Assembly: GCA_958510875.1 (NCBI GenBank)
Contig: OY294067.1
Span: 251,115,736-251,179,735 of the forward strand
Source of the DNA: Endomychus coccineus
Lineage: Eukaryota > Arthropoda > Insecta > Coleoptera > Endomychidae
Direction: 5' to 3'
DNA length: 64,000 bases
In this document: positions 24,435 through 35,915 of the stretch, in pieces
Numbering within the stretch: position 1 is the first letter of the stretch
Layout of the letters: each line of letters starts with the position of its first letter
Program-made: the position numbers and the translations under genes
The notes under the pieces: model-generated
What the model was told of the DNA's origin: nothing
The model's input: only the letters and a program-made list of their open reading frames with translations
The model's database searches: none

Positions 24435-25399
24435 GCGATCTGTTATCTGTCACTGCTTTTATATGTTTTCCGAGGTTCTGGTCAAGTCCGCTCCACCAAT
24501 TCCTTATTTTGAGCCAAGGGTTTATAACTTATGTCCCGAACAATGCTTAAAAGTGACGCTACTTTTTAGATCTAGAATTCGCGCTCATGATATCACACCA
24601 GTTCCTCTCGGCGCAATAAACAACTGTTATTGGAGTTTTTCGGTTGTCCGCCCTTTTTATACATAAGGTTGCTCAAATTTTGATGCGTTAACTTACGAGA
24701 TCCCCGTTTTTTACAACATAAGTTAATCGGAATGAATGCAATTTTTAAGCGGGGATGAATTCAATTCATTTATTTGAATAATTACACTTATTCAGAATTA
24801 CGGAGATTTAGAAAAGTGACAATCACGGAATATACATTCGGAGCTCACGCATATCTGTTGAAATAATGAACTGTTCAACCGGAATGTACGTGTAATATTC
24901 GTATTTACTGCCTGATCCAAAATAAATGATATTTCAAAATTTAAGATTCGTTACAAGGACGTTAGTTTTTTGACAGAGCTATAGTATAATAATGTACAAT
25001 TTGTAATAGGTACCTACGGTATTTTGGGAAGCACTAAATTATTTTGCGTCAAATATTCGTAACTTTCTGATTTCTGAATCCTCAATTGGTCATCTCCATA
25101 GCAACCATCACACCTTTGTAATTATAGCGTTTTGTTATGAATAAGGATTTTGAAAGATCACATACAACTATGATTACTTCAAAGTTACATCTGAAATACA
25201 TGTTAGAAGGAAACTGAATTAGTTATTTTAAAAGGACGGTAATATTATCTGGATCAAGCGTAGTGGATTCTAGAATGAGGGATGCGATGCGGTAAATTAT
25301 GTCACTCATTATATCATTTTCCTTCAAGCGTAACTTTTACCATATTCCCGACAGTACTAATAAACTGACAAAGTGATTTCATTCAAAGCGAAACTTATG
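24435..25399. other. No gene; possible unidentified element
   Basis: A 67-codon plus frame (24,463-24,666) is unrecognised. A word AACTTACGAGATCCCCG followed by CATAAGTT gives a short inverted repeat near 24,690-24,725. The region 23.0-24.96 kb may be one unidentified repeat carrying both direct-repeat sets, but no ends were found. Confidence 0.3.
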
Positions 25400-25870
25400 T
25401 CCACCAATTGAAATAAAGTGCTTTATGATTCTGTGGCTAATATCCAATAATACCGTAATACCTACGATGCACAAATCGTCCGCTTATATCTTGCCGCCAC
25501 TAGGTGAAAAACTTTTCAACTCGGCAATAACGCTTCCAAAAGTATCGCTGACATAATTTTCCGCATTGCATTCCACACAACTCGAACATGGCAATACGCA
25601 CTCTGGTAATAAAATAACTTTTTCTTACGAACTGTCGGTAATTGCACATGCTACACCACAGACAACGAATTAGGAAAAACTAGTTATTTCATTTTGACAA
25701 ATGAGGACAGCTATAAAACATTCATTTGAACATAAAACATCCAGACTCGAGACATCGTCTCGACACAGTTCGTCTCGTCTCACCTCGAAATAGTTCGTTC
25801 CGTCTCGACCGGTTTTATCTAGTCTCGCCTCGAACTCATAGTCGAGATAAAATTCAGGCTAAGGCATCAC
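25400..25870. repeat. hAT-associated non-coding tail, copy 2
   Basis: This is the second diverged copy of the sequence at 20,680-21,324, with the same ordered words: TATGATTCTGTGGCT, GACATAA, GACAAATGAGGACAGC, and a run of CGTCTCG/CCTCGA words ending TAGTCGAGATAAAAT. It lacks the final CATCTCT end, so it is truncated. Confidence 0.55.
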
Positions 25871-25929
25871 TTGTAGAAGATTTGAAATCATCCAATTATT
25901 TATTAACTTAGTACTTCCTTCGAACTCAT

Positions 25930-26990
25930 CAGTTACCTGCGTTGTACTCCAAAATATGGCTTCCGTCATCAAAGACCTGCTTGCCTCCGTAATTCACGTA
26001 TGGCAAAAATCTATCAAAAGATATGAGGAATTTCCAGTTGTAGCATTGGATATCTCCAAAGCATTTGACCACCGAGTCCGGCACCAAAGCCTTCCTGGAA
26101 AACTGCCATCATGTGGTTTGCCGTGTCAAGTTTTCTCTCAGATGCTATGCCTATCAACGCTGATGTTGCGCAGGGATCTGGCTTGGCACCAACTTTGTTT
26201 CTGCTTCATATCAACGATATGTTAGAAATAACCCTCTTCCGGTCCACAGTTTTGCAGATGATGGTACACTTCATGCCGCTTTCTCATCTAGAGCCTCTAT
26301 TTGAAATGAGGATCTGATAATCTAGTAGAATATAATGCAACCAAAACTCAAGCTTGCATCTTCTCCAGGAAGGCGGATCCCACAATCCCTAATATGATAA
26401 TGTCAGGTTTAACTATTCCTATGAAGTCTTCCGTATCCATGCTCGGGATCATCACCAACACCACCCTCTCATGAGATGATTATATGAGGTCCATTGCGAA
26501 AACCGTTCCGCAAAATTTTGGTTTTCTATTCCGTTCCAAGAGTTACTTTCCATCCTAGCAGCTCATAATCTACAAATCATAGATTCGACCTAACCTGGAA
26601 TACTGTTCACATATTTGGAGCTCGGCTCCCAAACATACGCTGAAGCTTTTGGATTCTATCCAGAAGAGAGCTATTCGTCTGATTGATGATTTCACACTAA
26701 TTTATTGACCTCTCTGGAAATCGTAGAAAGGTGAGCGACCTTGACATTCTGTAGATATTTTTCCATGGTCGGTGTTCATCAGAAATCTCGTCTCATTCCA
26801 TCACGAGAGCTTCCTGATAGGCGGACTAGACGACCTGAAGCTAGTCAACCATCATTGTCAAGCAAGAGACCAGAGGAACTTCTTCCTACCAGACTTGATT
26901 TTTCCATTGAACGGCGAAGTTCTGGAACTCCTTATGCCTAGAGCCTCCAAACCTTCAAGAAAAATTCGAATGCCTATCTCCTCTCCCAAC
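25930..26990 (+). pseudogene. LINE RT, palm to C-terminus (family 'KAFDRV')
   Basis: The plus strand reads DLLASVIHVWQKSIKRYEEF, then VVALDISKAFDH. After a frameshift it reads VAQGSGLAPTLFLLHINDML, a FADDGTL palm box, IPMKSSVSMLGIITN (the 'xxxLGxx' block), CSHIWSSAPKHTLKLLDSI, QKRAIRLIDD, and finally ERRSSGTPYA and a Lys-Asn-Ser-Asn-Ala end. All RT blocks from 3 onward are present in order, so this is the best template for the family. FADD in the palm keeps the catalytic Asp pair, but stops and frameshifts between blocks kill the ORF. The EN domain and 5' end are missing. Confidence 0.85.
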
Positions 26991-27015
26991 ATATATACAT
27001 ATAAACATATCCGCA

Positions 27016-27660
27016 TTGGCGCGCTCTAGCGAGAGAATCGCAAACTGAATGAAAATGTTGATTGGAAATTTTCCGCTCTATAATTTTTGACTTCTGTATT
27101 TTTTCTCTAAAATGCATATTTTCCAAAGAAACTGAAAATAAAGGCGAAACACGTAAAAATGAGATATATTTATATACATCTACTGTTCAGGAATATTTTT
27201 TAAGGGTACGGGTTATGACAGATTAATTTCTTATGTAATTACCTACAATTTGGTATAAGTGACAGGACATTTTCCAATGAAATCACAAAATTTTCACATA
27301 GAGTGTCGGAAAATTGTCCAAAAAAGTCTATTTATACACGATTTGGCGCACTGTAGCTGGAAAATTTCGTACTAAGAAAAATTTTAAAGCACCATGTCGA
27401 TTGTGAATTTTCCGTTCTACAATTTTAACTCTTGTCGTTTTTCCAAAAAATTAAAATTTAAATGCGAAAAAAGACGAAAACACGCCGAAAAACTTATATA
27501 TATATATTTATTTCTCGGAAACAACCCTTTGTTTGAACATAAACTGATTTGCCACAGATTTATCTCTTTTATCGAAACCTTCAATTCGGTATGACTTATA
27601 ATGTATTTTCCTATCAACGAGGAGAATTATTAATTTTCATATCATTAAAAAATGCAAAAA

Positions 27661-27698
<38 letters not shown>

Positions 27699-27910
27699 TT
27701 ACTTTAGCGCGCTCTTGTAAACTAAATGAAAATTTAAATGATTTTCTTGCGTTTTTTCTCTAAAATGCATATTTTCAGAGAAAATTGCGAAAAAAGACAA
27801 AAACCCCTGAATTTTGATATATACATCTATTTCTCGGAAATCTCCCGGTTTTCACAGATTTATTTTGCATGTAATTACCTTCAATTTGGTATAGGTCACA
27901 TTGCTGTACT
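27016..27910. repeat. Satellite-like repeat, three diverged units of about 325-360 bp
   Basis: Each unit starts with a (G/A)GCGC(G/A)CT word (about 27,018, 27,346, 27,705). It continues with GAAAATTT, TTTTCTCTAAAATGCATATT or its variant, and GCGAAAAAAGACGAAAACAC. Each unit then has a (TATA)n spacer, TTTCTCGGAA and a CAATT(T/C)GGTAT end. The tandem order points to a satellite or tandemly duplicated element. A (TA)n tract lies within the second spacer. Confidence 0.7.
27663..27698. repeat. (TA)n microsatellite
   Basis: An alternating TA tract of about 36 bp with one G interruption, inside the three-unit repeat. Confidence 0.9.
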
Positions 27911-28317
27911 ATTTACTTCGACCAAAGGCCTTTTTTTTGTATAATTTCGGTGGACTATATAAGAATTTAACTACATATCCAATTGGATTAGACATTATAA
28001 CATTGAAACATTGAACACAATGTGGAAGACTTCACTGAACTAACATGTCCCTTTATTGTTTAGTATGTTTGTTGATGAGTCATCGATAGAAAAAGTTCAA
28101 GTCCAACTGATAAAGTCGCTATTATAGAATTCGCCGGTTATATTTACGCAAAGAAATTAACTCGGTTCGATGTAAATTGGATGTCTGACACTTTGAATTA
28201 GGATATAAGGTGAGAATCTGGAGATATTTCAGTATGGATTAGGTAGAATAATCGAAAACCAATCTAGCTTAATGTAATAGCTACTTGAGCTTGCAATCTT
28301 AGCATCTGCATGTGGAA

Positions 28318-28480
28318 GAGTCGGCGCGGGCCGGCGCATAATGCCCACGACACTGCGCGTCGCTGATGTTCGACGCTTGCCACCCAGGATTCACACGCGT
28401 TAGTAGTGGCCACGCTAGCCGCGCTACACGCACGCATCGCATCAACACTCTGTATAAAGCACGTGATCGGTAAATACTCG
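28318..28480 (+). promoter_or_regulatory. CpG-rich promoter-like segment of a possible host gene
   Basis: From 28,318 to about 28,450 the sequence is strikingly rich in G+C and CpG (GTCGGCGCGGGCCGGCGC, then GCGCGTCGC, CACGCGTTAG, GCCGCGCTACACGCACGC). The flanks are AT-rich. A TATAAAG word lies at 28,453-28,459, followed by CACGTG. It sits about 650 bp upstream of the signal-peptide exon on the same strand. I read it as the promoter and start of a 5' untranslated exon. No initiator at the expected spacing and no exon-1 splice donor could be fixed, so the boundaries and strand are inferred. Confidence 0.4.
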
Positions 28481-29107
28481 CAAAATTCGTATGTGCTTAA
28501 AAACTATCTCCTTATCAGCTGTGGATCTACTGCCTTCCTGCTGGTTTATTCCGTGATGAGCATAATAACGAAGCTATAATTCCGCTAATTAATAATGTTC
28601 GCATATAAATAATAAAATTCAACTTTGTTCGCTGAACTGACGCAATTCTTCCATTTGCTTCTTTTCCATTCACACATGTCATCCAGATCTTCAAAACTAT
28701 GTACAATTGAGAGAAGTTACATGAATTCCGAAGAAAACTCAAATAATGGATATATTGGCGAGACAGACTAATTTCAATTCGAATCATCGAAAGAAATGAA
28801 TTATGTGATGAGGTTATCGAAGCGTGTAGTAAAATTAAAACGATGCATTCGAGCATATGTTTAACTGTCGTAGCTCAATAATATATGTGTTAATAGTCTA
28901 AAAAGGATTAATATAATATAATGTCTGTGTTTGAAATAAAATTGACTTATTAAAATACATATTCGTGCAAACTTTTACGTTTTAATATTGTTATATTACT
29001 GTGATTGCTTCGATGTGTGTTAGTGTTCTTGTGTACCTATTGAAGAAGGAATATCTTGAGAAGGGTTTGCTATAATATTTTTCCTTTAATTTTTATACAG
29101 GTGGATA

Positions 29108-29192
29108 ATGACGCAGCCCGGAAAGGTGTCCGGTGCTTCTCTGTTACCCGCCCTGATTTTACTCGTATCGACTGGCCAAGTGTTCTCCAGTG
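29108..29192 (+). CDS. First coding exon of a secreted or membrane protein (signal peptide)
   Basis: A pyrimidine-rich tract and acceptor (TTTTTATACAG, ending at 29,100) precede ATG at 29,108. The exon reads MTQPGKVSGASLL then PALILLVSTGQVFSS and ends at a strong donor, GTGAGT (29,193-29,198). This is 28 codons plus one base, so the next intron is phase 1. The peptide has a polar start, a hydrophobic core (LLPALILLV) and small residues before the likely cleavage site, a classical signal peptide. Phase-1 introns right after the signal sequence are common in genes for extracellular and Ig-type proteins. Codons here are far GC-richer than the surrounding DNA, as expected for a conserved exon. 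No downstream exon was recognised in the window, so the gene's identity is unknown and its next intron may exceed 34 kb. Confidence 0.65.
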
Positions 29193-29451
29193 GTGAGTAG
29201 TATTTCGTTTTTAGCATGCCTTCGCGTGATTATTGTCAATTTGACTAAATGCTCTCGAACTGTTCCACCAGACTCCAATTAAACTATAATTTTCTTAAGT
29301 ATATGGTACTATTATTCTCGAAATTACCATACAACTTGCGAGGGTTAATAGCGTCTGCATCATTTATCTTGATTAGAAAAGTTGAAATATCACCAGAGAA
29401 ATTTGTTCAACTTTACTTCAACACACAATATATCATCGTGGATTACACCGA

Positions 29452-30486
29452 AAATCTGAAACAATAAACTTTTAATGTGAATGTTATATAGTTCATATTG
29501 TCACGATTCAATTTTTAATCAAATTCAATTATCAATCTACGTTTTTCTTCAGTATTGTAAATCATTTTTATTCCTATTTAACTGAATTATAATCTTTCAA
29601 ATATTATATTCCATTGTATTACATGATCTTATTTCAAATAATTATTTGATATGATCGAATTTGATTTCACTCTCAGATATTTATATTGCAAAGTAAAGTA
29701 AACACTCGATATCTCACAACCATATTGAACCCTCGCTGTCAGCTTTATTCCATCTTTGTTCTCTTCAAATAATTGAATTACATATATTCAGTAATTCGAA
29801 TTGAAGTAATTCTAGGAACGTTCTCTTTTTATTGTATCTTGAATAAGCTAAAAAAAAATCGGCACCAGGATGATTTAGAAAACAGATTAGTTTGAGGCGA
29901 GAGGTCTGGCTCATCCCTGAGGTTCCTTGTTTCAGATAAGGTAGAAGGGATTTGAGTGAAATAGGTAAAATTAAAACTTAATAAAATTCATTAAAAATAA
30001 CAAATAAAATTAAATAATTATGAAAAATAATGTGATATTTGGTTTTAATTGTAAATTATGAGTGAACAGATTAAAATAAGAACATCAATTAATTCTTCAT
30101 TTGATGTGAATAATAAACATTACTCACATTATTCAGAACCATGTTCTTTCTTGCTTAATCTTACAATCTAGATTTCACACGGTATTGAGCCTGTGATCAG
30201 ACAGAATAAAGCTGAACGTGGTTCAATACTGCGTGTTTACTTAACTTCGCAATATAAATATCTGAGAGTGAAATCAAATTCGATCATATCAAATAATTAT
30301 TTGAAATAAGATCATGTAATACAATGGAATATAATATTTGAAAGATTATAATTCAGTTAAATAGGAATAAAAATGATTTACAATACTGAAGAAAAACGTA
30401 GATTGATAATTGAATTTGATTAAAAATTGAATCGTGACAATATGAACTATATAACATTCACATTAAAAGTTTATTGTTTCAGATTT
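29452..30486. repeat. Inverted repeat with 238-bp perfect arms
   Basis: The arms at 29,452-29,689 and 30,249-30,486 are exact reverse complements by eye, with about 560 bp between them. Similarity continues inward with mismatches (GTAAACAC ... TTGAACC ... CAGCTTTATTC in both). A diverged partial extra copy of the right arm's end follows at 30,488-30,600. It lies just downstream of the signal-peptide exon, within its presumed intron. A transcript through it would form a long double-stranded stem. A MITE or transposon with long terminal inverted repeats is the simplest reading. Confidence 0.9.
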
Positions 30487-30600
30487 ATAATATTTGAAAG
30501 ATTATAATTCAGCTATAGGAATAAAAATGATTCATAATAATGAACAAAAATATAGATGGGTAATAAATGAATTTGATTAAAAACTGAATCATGAACATGC

Positions 30601-32090
30601 AACCAACAACAGTCCGGTTAAGATCTTCATCATACAATGTATAGCTGAAAGTCATAAATAACGAGTTGGTTATTGAAGGGGAAACTTTTTGAAACTACTA
30701 TATCAGACTAAGTTTTTATTTTGATATGATTGCTTCTATCATCTTTTGTCAAATAAGATAAGCTCCTCCATTTTCTGGAAATCACGTTCGATAACAATTG
30801 TGCATCTTTGCGATCTATGCTATCTTGTAGCGTTAATTTGGAAAAATCGGTTTTCGCATTCTGTACGTTCATCATACTAATTGGTACTTCGGAAACATGG
30901 TTATCAACAAATGTAGTCAACAATGAAATCATATCAAATGGTAATCACATAGTACTATAAAAGGATCGTAATTTCAAAACTACTATCAAGACGGATAGAC
31001 GTTCTTCTTGCTATACAAAATTCATGAATTACAGACTATCAGAATTATTAAATGAGTTATCTCACTTTGTTGATACCAAAAATATATAATTTCTGGGAGA
31101 TTGACGAATAAAAATGTGAAGTTCTTCGAGATGATAGCCCATAATTCCAGGAGATAGTCATCATCCAATTTCATCAATTCGTATCAATTCGAAATAAAAC
31201 ATGCAAATATGTTTCCACCTTTTCCAGGTATGAGTTACAATTCTAACAAAGCTATTTTTCTGGATTAAATCGTCAAATAATAATTCTTGCTATGTACCAT
31301 GATTCAAAAATAACATTAGTAGTAAAATGAATAATAATATAATAGAAATAAGTAAGTACTAAAATGAATAAAAGCATCTTAGGACGGTATTAAAAGAACT
31401 AATAGCTAGTATAATTCGTATTCAAGCTAGATTGAATCTGAAATAAATGAAAATCCGAAAACGTTTAGTCATTTGTCTTTTGAATTATACAAACGCTAGA
31501 ACTCCTATTATTATGTTTTTAAATACTAAAATATGTGACAATCCAATCATATAGTGAATGCTTTCAATTGTTATTTTAACTCTTAGTATAGTAAATCTGT
31601 CAGTAAAATATGGCTTTTGTGGAAAAAAGTTACCGAAGTAATTCTTCAATAAGTAGTTAGCGGGCGGGCATTGGACGAGCTTAACACCAAAATGTTGTGA
31701 CCCCCACCCTCAAGCATTTTTGGTAATATCAATACATTTCTGAATTTGATTTTCCTCGAGAATGGTAGGTGGTAGAGAAAAATTATATAGACAAAAATAT
31801 TATCTTAAATTTATCCCAGACAGGCACTCCACTACATCCAAAATTACAAAAATCAGAGGCAGTCAAAATTGCCAAATATTTGCGCTACAGTGGGAATATA
31901 AAAGATGTAGAGCCGACAAATCCTTAAAGAATATATATGCATTTTTTTCCTACGATTGCACTATTACAGAGATATAACGATGTCATCTTCTAATATGTAC
32001 TATTTTGGGGAAATCCCACTGAATTCAGCGTCGTAGCTTTTAGCGACACCACCTCCTTCCCTTATTTCCAATTTCCAAGGCAAATCTAAA
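30601..32090. other. AT-rich sequence, no gene seen
   Basis: No convincing coding, RNA or repeat feature was recognised. A 74-codon minus frame at 30,708-30,932 is unrecognised. Confidence 0.35.
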
Positions 32091-32099
32091 CTCGTAGCG

Positions 32100-32650
32100 T
32101 TACTCGCAATGGATGAGATACTGCATAAAATTTCAAGATACTCCGCATCTATCAACAAAGCGTCGAAGCTGCCGTACAAGACATTGCACGATGATGCCAC
32201 TTGCACAGACGCGCTGCCTCAACTCCTTTTCAGAAAATTCACAATTTGTGACCAAAAGTGTTGATCCGTCTTCATTACCACCTTCACCTGATGAATCTCC
32301 AAGGGCGAAGAGTCTATTTTCAAGTGCAAACTTGGTTGGGTAATGCCTTGGATCCTTTCGATTGGGGTTGGAAAAAGACCATGCAAAGACATGAACAAGA
32401 GATGAGTACTAGGGAACCAGCGCCTGAAAACATCATGAAGCTAATCACTTGTGGATGTAAACCCAATAATGGTTTTGCAGCTTGCAAATTCAGCAAAACT
32501 GGTTTTGTATGCGTAGTCGCTTGCGAGTACTATGGAGAGGAAAACAGCAGCAACTTGCCTCCATTCGACATAGAGGAATCTGAGATTGATGAGCCCCCAT
32601 CACATGTTTTCCAGTGGCCATCTACATCAATCAGCGCTATATATCCTTAA
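32100..32650 (+). pseudogene. Cys-rich-tail ORF family, copy 1 (degenerate)
   Basis: The plus frame from about 32,310 reads FQVQTWLGNALDPFDWGWKK, then APENIMKLITCGCK and FVCVVACEYYGEENSSN, ending at 32,648. Upstream, in other frames, lie SINKASKLPY and DALPQLL. The layout 'QxWLGN-xxPxDWGW ... CxCK ... C' belongs to a widespread arthropod family that I know only as uncharacterised and probably mobile-element-derived. Several Cys of the tail are lost here (FAACKFSKTG where CGCRKSG is expected), and frames shift upstream, so it is a pseudogene. A copy with its Cys intact is at 57,074-57,271. Confidence 0.6.
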
Positions 32651-33229
32651 CAGTGCATTGTAGGAAAAAAGGAGGGTATATATTTGATAGGTTATTTTCG
32701 GCTCTGCGAGTTTCATATTTCCATTCAAAATGCAAAAATTTGGTTTTCGCGTCGTAAAGGAGGAAAAAGTAATTTTAGTAACTTTGACACCCTCTGCTTG
32801 TGGAGAATATTGTTTTCTACAATTTCTGGATTAAAAAAAAATTCAAAAACATGTTGATATTCCCATTAATGCTCAAGGGAGGAGGTCAGAACTATTCTTC
32901 TTCAAGCTCGCCACATGCTCCGCCAATGTTTATGGAAGAAATAGCTTTGGTCATTGTCTTCCACAAAATCTTACAGATTACTGTATTATCTGTATATTCG
33001 AATTCTAGTTTCAATACTGAACCAGTTCATTCCCTAAATGTAAACGCGCAAAATCTCCATATCAAAATCGTTACTGCTAATAATATTGTGATTGCATTCA
33101 AAATACTTGAAAATCACTCAACGATAGTATACTGAATGAATAAGAGCATTTAAAAACCTAAGAAAAAAACAGTGGTTCAGATGGAATATCAAGATATTTC
33201 ATCAATGATTGCTCTGCCGTTATTTATTA
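32651..33229. other. No gene recognised
   Basis: A 111-codon plus frame (32,800-33,135) is of low complexity and has no similarity I recognise; it may be downstream sequence of the preceding element. Confidence 0.3.
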
Positions 33230-33885
33230 ATAATGATTCTTCACCCAGGTATGAATTATATATAAACTCTCGGGAAATAGGTCATACTAACACATATGCT
33301 TATTCTTTCCATCTTTACATCCGTTTTGGTCTCCCGACCATATCATTATCTAAAACGGGATTTCTTAAAATTAATTGTATCAAGCACAAAGTGTGCTTAT
33401 CACACTAATTTCAATTGAAAATAGCCACGTCGCCGAAACGAACAGAAACACGAGTAATCGAAATTGTAACACAATAATAATATAAGAAGCCACTGAATAG
33501 CAATCTACTTATAATATTTGAATACGTTTCGGTCTCAAGGCCATCATCAGAAGACGTATCAATATCTAAAACGAGATTTCTCAAAACTAATTGTATCAAT
33601 CGCAAAGCGTCCTTATCGCCCTAATTTCAACGAAAAATGCCTACGTCGCCCAAATGAACAGAAACACGAGTAATCGAATTTGTAATACATTAATGTTTTA
33701 AGTATATGAATATATATCAAGAAGCCACTGCATAGCAATCTACTTATAATATTTGAAGTCATCTTCAGCAATGTTTGACGAATATTATAGGTAGGCTATA
33801 CAGTGGATTCTTGGTACATATACCTATTTATTACTTGAAACATTTATGTGTTACAATTTCGATTACTCGTGTTTCTGTTCATTTC
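33230..33885 (-). mobile_element. Tandem PLE terminal repeats (family A) with ribozyme relics
   Basis: Two to three direct units of about 215-240 bp share, in plus orientation, ribozyme-complement words (TTTCGGTCTC...CATCATCAGAAG), CTAAAACG(G/A)GATTTCT, CAAAG(T/C)GT, ACACGAGTAATCGAA, GCCACTG(A/C)ATAGCAATC and TATAATATTTGAA. A terminal piece (33,842-33,885) is inverted (TTTCGATTACTCGTGTTTCT). The left edge (33,230-33,300) is the reverse complement of the 3' end of the PLE at 62.7 kb. Tandem terminal repeats carrying hammerhead motifs are a known hallmark of Penelope-like elements. No coding part remains. Confidence 0.75.
33525..33555 (-). ncRNA. Degenerate hammerhead ribozyme (PLE family A)
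   Basis: On the minus strand GTCTTCTGATGATGG is followed by CCTTGAGACC and GAAACG. The CTGATGA and GAAA core is intact. Stem II has one mismatch (GGCC against GACC), and the stem III/cleavage half is lost (CGTATTC instead of CGTACGTA). A weaker relative (ATGATATGG...GACCAAAAC) lies at about 33,327-33,352. Confidence 0.6.
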
Positions 33886-33887
33886 GT

Positions 33888-34030
33888 TGACAAAGGTTTT
33901 CGATAAAATGGATCACTTCATTTTAGTTAATAAATTTAAAATTTTTGGAGTGATGATTTTTATAAAGATTCTTGAATATTACCTTTTTAGCAGCTCACAA
34001 CAGTATGACTCATAATGTAAGAGGCTTCTG
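33888..34030 (+). pseudogene. Short LINE RT fragment
   Basis: The plus strand reads FVDKGFRKMDHF-like in one frame and, shifted, KVFDKMDHFILVNKFKIFGV. This resembles the LINE motif 'FxDxxKAFDxVxHxxLxxKL'. Nothing else of an RT is present, so confidence is limited. Confidence 0.4.
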
Positions 34031-35825
34031 TTTTTGGCAGTGAAGCCCATTATTATTAGTATAGATTATTTCAAACAGCTTTATCAGAGAAATTTTTCAT
34101 TTTGATATACTAGTTTTCACAATGTTTTGTGAAGGATAAAAGCTATTTCATTCTCTAAAATGAACGCTCGATAGATGAGCAACTTTGAGGTATGTCTTTA
34201 TCGAAAATTTTCAATTACTCGCTACAACATGATGGCTTGGTGAAATGCTTTTAATTTGAGATCCACTTATGTCTCTGGTCTCTCAACATATACCACTTGA
34301 TGAATTCCCAAAGAAAAAATCCTGTCAGTTCATGAAATCTAGCTGATCAAGCCGTATCTCTATTTTTAGATATGTGGTTCGGAAAGAGTTCGCTAACAGC
34401 ATTTTCATACACATAACCAGGATGACTTGTAGCTACATCTTACTGAAACTATTTAATTTCTTGAAATTGAGTCTTGCATCGAAATTATTCCGATTGTATT
34501 TTGTTAGGCGCTGTAGTAACAGTTCTAATATTTCCTGCATCATCTTGCAATAACAAATCACATGAAACCTTGGATTTTCTCATACTACTAACCAAGGGTT
34601 TCTTTTTCAATTTTAATACGAATGTGGACTGTAGGTTCATTTTGTTAATCTCTTCCTTTTCTACCTCACATCATATTATACCTATTATTTGACATATGAA
34701 TTTCTCTCGAATATTTATCGTCGAGAAAAAACCAGCTGTAATTTCAATTCCATAAGTAACCATCCCGATAGTGACAATGTTGGAAAAATTAGATAAAATT
34801 TTTGTGGATTATCTGTTATTGTATATCACTTCAAGCTCTTCTATTTTGGGATGTTGAGACGGAAATCGTTAGTAATCGATTCATAGGAATATGTTCCTTC
34901 TTAGTGATTTACAAGACACGGAATCTGACATTGGGTGAGTAGGGTGCTGTCTTGGAATTATTAAGAAATTGGAAAGGGCATGTTCACTCGATAGAGCATT
35001 TCGTTACATTGAAACATACAAGATTTAGATAAAACGTGATATATGTACAATACAATTAGTTGTTATTTTATGCATTTGGAATGTATGTCATTAGGCTACC
35101 TTCTAGTAAAGGCAAATGCTGATCTGAAGGTATAAGTACACCTTTATAACCTGTCTGTCAATATATTTAACCTACAATTCAAATACAGATTGGCTCGCTG
35201 GTAATCAAGATAAATGTCATTAATTCATGACCATTTCCTTCGAAAAGTCAATCCACTTCATCCTCCAATAATATAGCTATCCAGTTTCAAATGTCAACAA
35301 TGTTTTCAGTTCCCACTCCATGGTTCAAAGCTGCTCCTTGTGTTTACACATATCATATGAAGTGTTGCGTCCAGCTTTCTATTTAACCAAATTTGCATTT
35401 TTTATAGAGCGTGAGATCTTAATTTCCAATTTTTTTATTATATTCTACTGTCTTAAGAAAGTCTTATCACAACTGCTTCATTCTGTTTTGAATATGTGTA
35501 AACATTTATTTTCTGTTCAACTGTAATATCCAAAGTGGTTCGTCTGACGCATCCACCAATATGTATATACTTTCTCATATGTTTTATTACAGCATTTTAT
35601 TAGAGACCTTAGTAGTTACTATCTGAACACCACTTTCTTCATGTTATACAATTCAACTACAGGAAATGTCAAATATATAGTATGTGTCTCAAACATTTAA
35701 ATCTGTATGGATTTTTCTTAAACTAGCTACTCAATAGATGAAAACGGAATATGAGAGTATCAACTATAAAAGAGTTCACAACTACAACACATCTAAGTAA
35801 GGAATAATTAGCCATATCCAATGAA
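34031..35825. other. AT-rich sequence, no gene seen
   Basis: Unrecognised 72-codon (34,474) and 68-codon (35,320) frames only. No repeat or RNA gene was noticed. Confidence 0.35.
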
Positions 35826-35829
35826 AATA

Positions 35830-35915
35830 CTCCCAAATTGGCTAATCCTTGGTGTCTGAAAGGTCCTTAGTAGTTTCTCAGTATTTTTAGTGGATACGTT
35901 TTTTTTTTAACTTCT
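35830..35915 (+). repeat. PLE family B tail remnant
   Basis: TTGGCTAATCCTTGG, CTGAAAGGTCCTTAGTAG and CAGTATTTTTAGTGGATA match the ribozyme-bearing tails at 62.9 and 63.5 kb. The GAAA half and the AGTA strand of helix I survive; the CTGATGA half is gone. Confidence 0.5.

Noticed and set aside
23000..24960. A full LTR retrotransposon
   Set aside because: No paired long repeats, primer-binding site or gag-pol words were found around the direct repeats.
33755..33785. Another hammerhead at the third terminal-repeat unit
   Set aside because: The position fits, but only GCTGAAGATGACTTC remains; the GAAA half and stem II are missing.
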